DNA from: Hydractinia symbiolongicarpus
Taxonomy: Eukaryota > Cnidaria > Hydrozoa > Anthoathecata > Hydractiniidae
NCBI RefSeq assembly: GCF_029227915.1
Contig: NC_079877.1
Location: 4,590,001 to 4,654,000 of the forward strand
Reading direction: 5' to 3'
DNA length: 64,000 nucleotides
The notes under the pieces were generated by a model. The model was not told the origin of the DNA, ran no database searches, and saw only the letters and a program-made list of their open reading frames with translations. Shown one piece after another: positions 10,800 through 21,628 of the stretch. Made by a program: the position numbers and the translations under genes. Numbering within the stretch: position 1 is the first letter of the stretch; every line of letters starts with the position of its first letter.

Positions 10800-11739
10800 A
10801 AAAAATCGTTCGGGAAATGAGTTTACTTCCTGGGTACTTTCTTTGTATACTTTTGACTATACGGGCCAAGCCCGGGATTTACGGGAAATCGCGGGTTTTC
10901 GTTTGCCGGCGATTAAACTTCTTTTATTCAGCGTCTCATCAAAAATGAACACATTTTTAAAAACTACAAGTCTTTTGCGTTTTAGTGGTGAAAAAATAAT
11001 TTAAAAAATCGTTCTGGAAATGAGTTTACTCCCTGGGTACTTTCTTTGTATACTTTTGACTATACGGGCCGAGTCCGGGATTTAGGGAAATCGCAGGTTT
11101 TCGTTTGCCGGCGATTAAACTGCTTTTATTCAGCGTCTCATCAAAAATGAAAACATTTTTGAAAACTACAAGTCTTATGCGTTTTAGTGGTGAAAAAATA
11201 ATTTAAAAAATCGTTCTGGAAATGAGTTTACTCACAGGGTACTTTCTTTGTATACATTCGACTATACGGGCCAATCCCGGGATTTACGGGAAATCGCGGG
11301 TTTTCGTTTTCCGGCGATTAAACCTCTTTTATTAAGCGTCTCATCAAAAATGAAAACATTTTTGAAAACTACAAGTCTCATGCGTTTTAGTGGTGAAAAA
11401 AAAATTTAAAAAATCGTTCGGGAAATGAGTTTACTCCCTGGGTACTTTCTTTGTGTACATTCGACTATACGGGCCAAGCCCCGGATGTACGGGAAAACGC
11501 GGGATTTCGTTTGCCGGCGATTAAACCTCTTTCATTAAGCGTCTCATCAAAAATGAAAACATTTTTGAAAACTACAAGTCTCATGCGTTTTAGTGGTGAA
11601 AAAATAATTTAAAAAATCGTTCGGGAAATGAGTTTACTCCCTGGGTACTTTCTTTCTATACTTTTGACTATACGGGCCGAGTCCAGTATTTACGGGAAAT
11701 CGCAGATTTTCGTTTGCCGGCGATTAAACTTCTTTTATT

Positions 11740-12955
11740 CAGCGTCCCATAAATATGAAAATATTTTTGAAATCTACAAGTCTCATGCGTTTAGTGGTAA
11801 AAAAATAATATAAAAAATCCTTCGGGAAATGAGTTTACTCCCTGGGTACTTTCTTTGTATACTTTCGACTATACGGGCCAAGCCCGGGATTTACGGGAAA
11901 TCGCGGGTTTTCGTTTGCCGGCGATTAAACTCCTTTTATTCAGCGTCTCATCAAAAATGAAAACATTTTTAAAAACTACAAGTCTTATGCGTTTTTAGTG
12001 GTGAAAAAATAATTTAAAAAATCGTTGGGGAAATGAGTTTACTCCCTGGGTACTTTCTTTGTATACTTTTAACTATACCGGCCAAGCCGGGATTTACGGG
12101 AAATCGCGGGTTTTCGTTTGCCGGCGATTAAACTTCTTTTATTCAGCGTCTCATCAAAAATGAAAACATTCTTGAAAACTACAAGTCTCATGCGTTTTAG
12201 TGGTGAAATAATAATTTAAAAAATCGTTTGGGAAATGAGTTTACTCCCTGGGTACTTTCTTTGTATACTTTTGACTATACGGGCCAAGCCCGGGATTAAC
12301 AGGAAATCGCGGGTTTTCGTTTGCCGGCGATTAAACTTCTTTTATTCAGCGTCCCATAAATATGAAAATATTTTTGAAATCTACAAGTCTCATGCGTTTA
12401 GTGGTAAAAAAATAATATAAAAAATCCTTCGGGAAATGAGTTTACTCCCTGGGTACTTTCTTTGTATACTTTCGACTATACGGGCCAAGCCCGGGATTTA
12501 CGGGAAATCGCGGGTTTTCGTTTGCCGGCGATTAAACTCCTTTTATTCAGCGTCTCATCAAAAATGAAAACATTTTTAAAAACTACAAGTCTTATGCGTT
12601 TTTAGTGGTGAAAAAATAATTTAAAAAATCGTTGGGGAAATGAGTTTACTCCCTGGGTACTTTCTTTGTATACTTTTAACTATACCGGCCAAGCCGGGAT
12701 TTACGGGAAATCGCGGGTTTTCGTTTGCCGGCGATTAAACTTCTTTTATTCAGCGTCTCATCAAAAATGAAAACATTCTTGAAAACTACAAGTCTCATGC
12801 GTTTTAGTGGTGAAATAATAATTTAAAAAATCGTTTGGGAAATGAGTTTACTCCCTGGGTACTTTCTTTGTATACTTTTGACTATACGGGCCAAGCCCGG
12901 GATTTACAGGAAATCGCGGGTTTTCGTTTGCCGGCGATTAAACTTCTATTATTCA
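11740..12955 (-). repeat. 607-bp trimer tandem duplication in block B
   Basis: The variant TCCCATAAATATGAAAAT occurs at 11742 and 12349 (607 bp apart) and earlier at about 9718 (2024 bp, 10 monomers). GCGTTTTTAGTGGTG and the TAACTATACCGGCC variant follow at the same spacing. The adjacent pair is a recent trimer duplication; the 9.7 kb copy is an older relative with the near-identical GTGTTTTTAGTGG. Confidence 0.75.
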
Positions 12956-14860
12956 GCGTCTCAGCAAAAATGAAAACATTTTTAAAAACTACTAGTCTCA
13001 TGCGTTTTAGTGGTGAAAAAATAATTTAAAAAATCGTTCGGGAAATGAGTTTACTCCCTGGGTACTTTCTTTGTATACTTTTGACTATACGGGCCGAGTC
13101 CGGGATTTACGGGAAATCGCGGATTTTCGTCTGCCGGCGATTAAACTTCTTTTATACAGCGTCCCATCAAATATGAAAATATTTTTGAAAACTACAAGTC
13201 TCATGCGTTTAGTGGTAAAAAAATACTATAAAAAATCGTTCTGGAAATGAGTTTACTCCCTGGGTACTTTCTTTGTATACTTTTGACTATACGGGCCAAG
13301 CCCGGGATTTACGGGAAATCGCAAGTTTTCGTTTGCCGGCGATTAAACTTCTTTTATTCAGCGTCTCATCAAAAATGAAAACATTTTTAAAAACTACAAG
13401 TCTTATGCGTTTTAGTGGTGAAAAAATAATTTAAAAAATCGTTCTGGAAATGAGTTTACTCCCTGCGTACTTTCTTTGTATACTTTTGACTATACGGGCC
13501 GACTCAGGGATTTAGGGAAATCGCAGTTTTTCGTTTGCCGGCGATTAAACTGCTTTTATTCAGCGTCTCATCAAAAATGAAAACATTTTTGAAAACTACA
13601 AGACTCATGCGTTTTAGTGGTGAAAAAATAATTTAAAAAATCGTTCGGGAAATGAGTTTACTCCCTGGGTACTTTCTTTGTATACTTTTAACTATACGGG
13701 CCAAGCCGGGATTTACAAGAAATCGCGGGTTTTCGTTTGCCGGCGATTAAACTTCTTTTATTCAGCGTCTCATCAAAAATGAAAACATTCTTGAAAACTA
13801 CAAGTCTCATGCGTTTTAGTGGTGAAATAATAATTTAAAAAATCGTTTGGGAAATGAGTTTACTCCCTGGGTACTTTGTTTGTGTACTTTTGACTATACG
13901 GGCCAAGCCCGGGATTTACAGGAAATCGCGGGTTTTCGTTTGCCGGCGATTAAACTTCTTTTATTCAGCGTCTCACCAAAAATGAAAACATTTTTAAAAA
14001 CTACAAGTCTCATGCGTTTTAGTGGTGAAAAAATAATTTAAAAAATCGTTCTGGAAATGAGTTTACTCCCTGGGTACTTTCTTTGTATACTTTTGACTAT
14101 ACGGGCCGAGTCCGGGATTTACGGGAAATCGCGGATTTTCGTTTGCCGGCGATTAAACTTCTTTTATTCAGCGTCCCATCAAATATGAAAATATTTTTGA
14201 AAACTACAAGTCCCATGCGTTTAGTGGTAAAAAAATAATATAAAAAATCGTTCTGGAAATGAGTTTACTCCCTGGGTACTTTCTTTGTATACTTTTGACT
14301 ATACGGGCCAAGCCCGGGATTTACGGGAAATCGCGGGTTTTCGTTTGCCGGCGATTAAACTTCTTTTATTCAGCGTCTCATCAAAAATGAAAACATTTTT
14401 AAAAACTACAAGTCTTATGCGTTTTAGTGGTGAAAAAATAATTTAAAAAATCGTTCTGGAAATGAGTTTACTCCCTGCGTACTCTCTTTGTATACTTTTG
14501 ACTATACGGGCCGACTCAGGGATTTAGGGAAATCGCAGTTTTCCGTTTGCCGGCGATTAAACTGCTTTTATTCAGCGTCTCATCAAAAATGAAAACATTT
14601 TTGAAAAGTACAAGACTCATGCGTTTTAGTGGTGAAAAAATAATTTAAAAAATCGTTCGGGAATGGAGTTTACTCCCTGGGTACTTTCTTTGTATACTTT
14701 TAACTATACGGGCCAAGCCGGGATTTACGGGAAATCGCGGGTTTTTGTTTGCCGGCGATTAAACTTCTTTTATTCAGCGTCTGATCAAAAATGAAAACAT
14801 TTTTAAAAACTACAAGTCTTATGCGTTTTAGTGGTGAAAAAATAATTTAAAAAATCGTTC
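12835..14860 (-). repeat. ~1012-bp 5-monomer duplication in block B
   Basis: Monomers around 12835 recur at 13847, and the marker GACTCAGGGATTTAGGG recurs from 13501 to 14513, both at offset 1012. The copies differ at scattered sites (CTTTCTTTGTATAC versus CTTTGTTTGTGTAC, and ACTATAAAAAATCG versus ATATAAAAAATCG). The first copy ends near 13846; the second fades near 14.8 kb, where the CTGATCAAAAATG variant appears. Confidence 0.7.
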
Positions 14861-15589
14861 TGGAAATGAGTTTACTCACAGGGTACTTCTTTGTATACAT
14901 TCGACTATACGTGCCAAGCGCGGGATTTACGGGAAATCGCGGGTTTTCGTTTGCCGGCGATTAAACTGCTTTTATTCAGCGTCTCATCAAAAATGAAAAC
15001 ATTCTTGAAAACTACAAGTCTCATGCGTTTTAGTGGTGAAATAATAATTTAAAAAATCTTTTGGGAAATGAGTTTACTCCCTGGGTACTTTCTTTGTATA
15101 CTTTTGACTATACGGGCCGAGTCCATGATTTACAGGAAATCGCAGGTTTTCGTTTGCCGGCGATTAAACTTCTTTTATTCAGCGTCTCATCAAAAATGAA
15201 AACATTTTTAAAAACTACAAGTCTCATGCGTTTTAGTGGTGAAAAAATAATTTAAAAAATCGTTCAAGAAATGAGTTTACTCCCTGGGTACTTTCTTTGT
15301 ATACTTTTGACTATACGGGCCAAGCCGGGATTTACGGGAAATCGCGGGTTTTTGTTTGCCGGCGATTAAACTTCTTTTATTCAGCGTCTCATCAAAAATG
15401 AAAACATTTTTAAAAACTACAAGTCTTATGCGTTTTAGTGGTGAAAAAATAATTTAAAAAATCGTTTTGGAAATGAGTTTACTCACAGGGTACTTTCTTT
15501 GTATACATTCGACTATACGGGCCAAGCCCGGGATTTACGGGAAAACGCGGGATTTCGTTTGCCGGCGATTAAACTGCTTTTATTCAGCG

Positions 15590-18480
15590 TCTCATCAAAT
15601 ATGAAAATATTTTTGAAAACTACAAGTCTCATGCGTTTAGTGGTGAAAAAATAATTTAAAAAATCGTTCTGGAAATGAGTTTACTCCCTGCGTACTTTCT
15701 TTGTATACTTTTGACTATACGGGCCGAGTCAGGGATTTAGGGAAATCGCAGTTTTTCGTTTGCCGGCGATTAAACTGCTTTTATTCAGCGTCTCATCAAA
15801 AATGAAAACATTTTTAAAAACTACAAGTCTCATGCGTTTTAGTGGTGGAAAAGTAATTTAAAAAATCGTTCGGGAAATGAGTTTACTCCCTGGGTACTTT
15901 CTTTGTATACTTTTGACTATACGGGCCAAGCCCGGGATTTACGGGAAATCGCGGGTTTTCGTTTGCCGGCGATTAAACTGCTTTTATTCAGCGTCTCATC
16001 AAATATGAAAATATTTTTGAAAACTACAAGTCTCATGCGTTTAGTGGTGAAAAAATAATTTAAAAAATCGTTCTGGAAATGAGTTTACTCCCTGCGTACT
16101 TTCTTTGTATACTTTTGACTATACGGGCCGAGTCAGGGATTTAGGGAAATCGCAGTTTTTCGTTTGCCGGCGATTAAACTGCTTTTATTCAGCGTCTCAT
16201 CAAAAATGAAAACATTTTTAAAAACTACAAGTCTCATGCGTTTTAGTGGTGGAAAAGTAATTTAAAAAATCGTTCGGGAAATGAGTTTACTCCCTGGGTA
16301 CTTTCTTTGTATACTTTTGACTATACGGGCCAAGCCCGGGATTTACGGGAAATCGCGGGTTTTCGTTTGCCGGCGATTAAACTTCTTTTATTCAGCGTCT
16401 CATCAAAAATGAAAACATTTTTGAAAACTACAAGTCTCATGCGTTTTAGTGGTGAAAAAATAATTTAAAAAATCGTTCGGGAAATGAGTTTACTCCCTGG
16501 GTACTTTCTTTGTATACTTTTGACTATACGGGCCAAGCCCGGGATTTACGGGAAATCGCTGGTTTTCGTTTGCCGGCGATTAAACTTCTTTTATTTACCG
16601 TCTCATCAAAAATGAAAACATTTTTAAAAACTACAAGTCTTATGCGTTTTAGTGGTGAAAAAATAATTTAAAAAATCGTTCTGGAAATGAGTTTACTCCC
16701 TGCGTACTTTCTTTGTATACTTTTGACTATACGGGCCGAGTCAGGGATTTTGGGAAATCGCAGTTTTTCGTTTGCCGGCGATTAAACTGCTTTTATTCAG
16801 CGTCTCATCAAAAATGAAAACATTTTTAAAAACTACAAGTCTCATGCGTTTTAGTGGTGAAAAAGTAATTTAAAAAATCGTTCGGGAAATGAGTTTACTC
16901 CCTGGGTACTTACTTTGTATACTTTTGACTATACGGGCCAAGCCCGGGATTTACGGGAAATCGCGGGTTTTCGTTTGCCGGCGATTAAACTTCTTTTATT
17001 CAGCGTCTCATCAAAAATGAAAACATTTTTGAAAACTACAAGTCTCATGCGTTTTAGTGGTGAAAAAATAATTTAAAAAATCGTTCGGGAAATGAGTTTA
17101 CTCCCTGGGTACTTTCTTTGTATACTTTTGACTATACGGGCCAAGCCGGGATTTACGGAAAATCGCGGGTTTTCGTTTGCCGGCGATTAAACTTCTTTTA
17201 TTCACCGTCTCATCAAAAATGAAAACATTTTTAAAAACTACAAGTCTTATTCGTTTTAGTGGTGAAAAAATAATTTAAAAAATCGTTCTGGAAATGAGTT
17301 TACTCCCTGCGTACTTTCTTTGTATACTTTTGACTATACGGGCCGAGTCAGGGATTTAGGGAAATCGCAGTTTTTCGTTTGCCGGCGATTAAACTGCTTT
17401 TATTCAGCGTCTCATCAAAAATGAAAACATTTTTAAAAACTACAAGTCTCATGCGTTTTAGTGGTGGAAAAGTAATTTAAAAAATCGTTCGGGAAATGAG
17501 TTTACTCCCTGGGTACTTTCTTTGTATACTTTTGACTATACGGGCCAAGCCCGGGATTTACGGGAAATCGCGGGTTTTCGTTTGCCGGCGATTAAACTTC
17601 TTTTATTCAGCGTCTCATCAAAAATGAAAACATTTTTGAAAACTACAAGTCTCATGCGTTTTAGTGGTGAAAAAATAATTTAAAAAATCGTTCGGGAAAT
17701 GAGTTTACTCCCTGGGTACTTTCTTTGTATACTTTTGACTATACGGGCCAAGCCCGGGATTTACGGGAAATCGCTGGTTTTCGTTTGCCGGCGATTAAAC
17801 TTCTTTTATTTACCGTCTCATCAAAAATGAAAACATTTTTAAAAACTACAAGTCTTATGCGTTTTAGTGGTGAAAAAATAATTTAAAAAATCGTTCTGGA
17901 AATGAGTTTACTCCCTGCGTACTTTCTTTGTATACTTTTGACTATACGGGCCGAGTCAGGGATTTAGGGAAATCGCAGTTTTTCGTTTGCCGGCGATTAA
18001 ACTGCTTTTATTCAGCGTCTCATCAAAAATGAAAACATTTTTAAAAACTACAAGTCTCATGCGTTTTAGTGGTGAAAAAGTAATTTAAAAAATCGTTCGG
18101 GAAATGAGTTTACTCCCTGGGTACTTTCTTTGTATACTTTTGACTATACGGGCCAAGCCTGGGATTTACGGGAAATCGCGGGTTTTCGTTTGCCGGCGAT
18201 TAAACTTCTTTTATTCAGCGTCTCATCAAAAATGAAAACATTTTTGAAAACTACAAGTCTCATGCGTTTTAGTGGTGAAAAAATAATTTAAAAAATCGTT
18301 CGGGAAATGAGTTTACTCCCTGGGTACTTTCTTTGTATACTTTTGACTATACGGGCCAAGCCGGGATTTACGGGAAATCGCGGGTTTTCGTTTGCCGGCG
18401 ATTAAATTTCTTTTATTCAGCGTCTCATCAAAAATGAAAATATTTTTGAAAACTACAAGTCTCATGCGTTTTAGTGGTGA
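15590..18480 (-). repeat. 405-bp repeats passing into 607-bp trimer repeats
   Basis: The subtype CTGCGTACTTTC/GAGTCAGGGATTTAGGG starts at CGTTCT positions 15665, 16069, 16677, 17284 and 17892. The first interval is 404 bp (two monomers) and the next three are 607-608 bp (three monomers). The third monomer of the trimer resembles the second with an added GAAAACTACAAG copy. A rarer TTATTTACCGTCTC variant occurs at 16591 and 17806, 1215 bp apart, which shows an alternating trimer pair (6-mer). Confidence 0.8.
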
Positions 18481-18539
18481 AAAAAAAATTTAAAAAATCG
18501 TTCGGGAAATGAGTTTACTCCCTGGGTACTTTCTTTGTA

Positions 18540-18562
18540 TACATTCGACTTTCCTGAACGAT
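18540..18562. other. Inversion junction 2 (B to A2)
   Basis: The inverted array reads GTATACATTCGACT up to 18550 (monomer position 154). It then switches to TTCCTGAACGATTTTTT from 18551, which is monomer position 196 onward in A orientation. The monomers point away from each other. The CGTTCGGGAA at 18499-18508 is the near-perfect reverse complement of TTCCTGAACG at 18551-18560 (one mismatch). Pairing continues outward through full monomers, so the junction is a long fold-back with a loop of about 42 bp (18509-18550). Only trivial microhomology is visible at the joint. Confidence 0.92.
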
Positions 18563-19390
18563 TTTTTAAATTATTTTTTCACCACTAAAACGCATGAGAC
18601 TTGTAGTTTTCAAAAATGTTTTCATTTTTGATGAGACGCTTAATGAAAGAGGTTTAATCGCCGGAAAACGAAAACCCGCGATTTCCCGTAAATCCCGGGC
18701 TTTTCCCGTATAGTCAAAAGTATACAAAGAAAGTACCCAGGGAGTAAACCCATTTCCCGAACGATTTTTTAAATTACTTTTTCACCACTAAAACGCATGA
18801 GATTTGTAGTTTTCAAAAATGTTTTCATTTTTGATGAGACGCTGAATAAAAGCAGTTTAATCGCCGGCAAACTAAATCCCGCGTTTTCCCGTAAATCCGG
18901 GTCTTGGTCCATATAGTCGAACGTATACAAAGAAAGTACCCAGGGAGTAAACTCATTTCCCGAACGATTTTTTAAATTTTTTTTCACCACTAAAACGCAT
19001 GAGACTTGTAGTTTTCAAAAATGTTTTCATTTTTGATGAGACGCTTAATGAAAGAGGTTTAATCGCCGGAAAACGAAAACCCGCGATTTCCCGTAAATCC
19101 CGGGCTTGGCCCGTATATTCGAATGTATACAAAGAAAGTACCCTGTGAGTAAACTCATTTCAAGAACGATTTTTTAAATTATTTTTTCACCACTAAAACG
19201 CATAAGACTTGTAGTTTTTAAAAATGTTTTTATTTTTGATGAGACGCTGAATAAAAGAAGTTTAATCGCCAGCAAACGAAAACTCGCGATTTCCCGTAAA
19301 TCCCGGCTTGGCCCGTATAGTCAAAAGTATACAAAGAAAGTACCCAGGGAGTAAACTCATTTCCCAAACGATTTTTTGATTTATTATTTC

Positions 19391-21008
19391 ACCACTAAAA
19401 CGCATGAGACTTGCAGTTTTCAAGAATGTTTTCATTTTTGATGAGACGCTGAATAAAAGCAGTTTAATCGCCGGCAAACGAAAACCCGCGATTTCCCGTA
19501 AATCCCGGGCTTGGCACGTATAGTCGAATGTATACAAAAAAGTACCCTGTGAGTAAACTCATTTCCAGAACGATTTTTTAAATTATTTTTTCACCACTAA
19601 AACGCATAAGACTTGTAGTTTTTAAAAATGTTTTCAATTTTGATGAGACGCTGAATAAAAGAAGTTTAATTGCCGGCAAACGAAAACCCGTGATTTCCCG
19701 TAAATCCCGGCTTGGCCCGTATAGTCAAAAGTATACAAAGAAAGTACCCAGGGAGTTAACTCATTTCCCGAACGATTTTTTAAATTATTTTTTCACCACT
19801 AAAACGCATGAGACTTGTAGTTTTCAAAAATGTTTTCATTTTTGATGAGACGCTGAATAAAAGAAGTTTAATCGCCGGCAAACGAAAACCCGCCATTTCC
19901 CGTAAATCCCGGGCTTGTCCCGTATAGTCAAAAGTATACAAAGAAAGTACCCAGGGAGTAAACTCATTTCCCGAACGATTTTTTATATTATTTTTTTACC
20001 ACTAAACGCATGAGACTTGTAGTTCTCAAGAATATTTTCATTTTTGATGGGACTCTGAATAAAAGAAGTTTAATCGCCGGCAAACGAAAATCCGCGATTT
20101 CCCGTAAATCCCGGACTCGGCCCGTATAGTCAAAAGTATACAAAGAAAGTACCCAGGGAGTAAACTCATTTCCGGAACGATTTTTTAAATTATTTTTTCA
20201 CCACTAAAACGCATGAGACTTGCAGTTTTTAAGAATGTTTTCATTTTTGATGAGACGCTGAATAAAAGCAGTTTAATCGCCGGCAAACGAAAACCCGCGA
20301 TTTCCCGTAAATCCCGGGCTTGGCACGTATAGTCGAATGTATACAAAAAAGTACCCTGTGAGTAAAGTCATTTCCAGAACGATTTTTTAAATTATTTTTT
20401 CACCACTAAAACGCATAAGACTTGTAGTTTTTAAAAATGTTTTCAATTTTGATGAGACGCTGAATAAAAGAAGTTTAATTGCCGGCAAACGAAAACCCGT
20501 GATTTCCCGTAAATCCCGGCTTGGCCCGTATAGTCAAAAGTATACAAAGAAAGTACCCAGGGAGTAAACTCATTTCCCGAACGATTTTTTAAATTATTTT
20601 TTCACCACTAAAACGCATGAGACTTGTAGTTTTTAAAAATGTTTTCATTTTTGATGAGACGCTGAATAAAAGAAGTTTAATCGCCGGCAAACGAAAACCC
20701 GCCATTTCCCGTAAATCCCGGGCTTGTCCCGTATAGTCAAAAGTATACAAAGAAAGTACCCAGGGAGTAAACTCATTTCCCGAACGATTTTTTATATTAT
20801 TTTTTTACCACTAAACGCATGAGACTTGTAGTTTTCAAGAATATTTTCATTTTTGATGGGACTCTGAATAAAAGAAGTTTAATCGCCGGCAAACGAAAAT
20901 CCGCGATTTCCCGTAAATCCCGGACTCGGCCCGTATAGTCAAAAGTATACAAAGAAAGTACCCAGGGAGTAAACTCATTTCCGGAACGATTTTTTAAATT
21001 ATTTTTTC
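19391..21008 (+). repeat. 809-bp 4-monomer tandem duplication
   Basis: About 19391-20199 recurs at 20200-21008. Shared private variants are GACTTGCAG, CCCGTGATTTCCC (19689/20498), CCCGCCATTTCCC, and GGGACTCTGAAT (20049/20858). Boundaries are approximate because flanking monomers are also similar. Confidence 0.75.
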
Positions 21009-21628
21009 ACCACTAAAACGCATGAGACTTGTAGTTTTCAAAAATGTTTTCATTTTTGATGAGACGCTGAATAAAAGATGTTTAATCGCCGGCAAACGAA
21101 AACCCGCGATTTCCCGTAAATCCCGGGCTTGGCCCGTATAGTCAAAAGTATACAAAGAAAGTACCCAGTGAGTAAACTCATTTATCGAACGAATTTTTAA
21201 ATTATTTTTTCACCACTTAAACGTATGAGACTTGTAGTTTTTAAAAATGTTTTCATTTTTGATGAGACGCTGAATAAAAGAAGTTTAATCGCCGGCAAAC
21301 GAAAACCCGCGAATTCCCGTAAATCCCGGCTTGGCCCGTATAGTCAAAAGTATACAAAGAAAGTACCCAGGGAGTAAACTCATTTCCCGAACGATTTTTT
21401 AAATTATTTTTTCACCACTAAAACGCATGAGACTTGTAGTTTTCAAAAATGTTTTCATTTTTGATGAGACGCTGAATAAAAGCACTTTAATCGCCGGCAA
21501 ACGAAAACCTGCGATTTCCCTAAATCCCGGACTCGGCCCGTATAGTCAAAAGTATACAAAGAAAGTACCCAGGGAGTAAACTCATTTCCAGAACGGTTTT
21601 TTAAAATATTTTTTCACCACTAAAACGC

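Larger units (their letters stand above)
7677..18550 (-). repeat. Block B: satellite array in inverted orientation
   Basis: Here the plus strand reads the reverse complement of the monomer (for example CAGCGTCTCATC and GTACTTTCTTTG). About 54 monomers are present. The first is partial, covering monomer positions 94 down to 1 (7680-7773). The last is cut at position 154 (18550). Subtypes overlap those of A1: the inverse of the CTGTGAG/CCAGAACG type, the TATATTATTTTTTTACC type and the GACGCTTAATGAAAGAGG type all occur. B also has private variants, such as TTTTTTTCAGCATCTAATC near 7886, 8493 and 10112, and GACTATACCGGCC. It therefore has its own amplification history and is not a mirror copy of its neighbours. 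Confidence 0.95.

Noticed and set aside
15507-15522. True CENP-B box.
   Set aside because: TTCG and CGGG are separated by six bases and not seven. Another site, TTCGGGAAA near the monomer end, has TTCG and the central A but lacks CGGG. Kept only as a low-interest look-alike.
7677-18550. Inverted transposon or large inverted-repeat element.
   Set aside because: The inverted block is made only of the same satellite, with no terminal repeats, target-site duplication or coding sequence.
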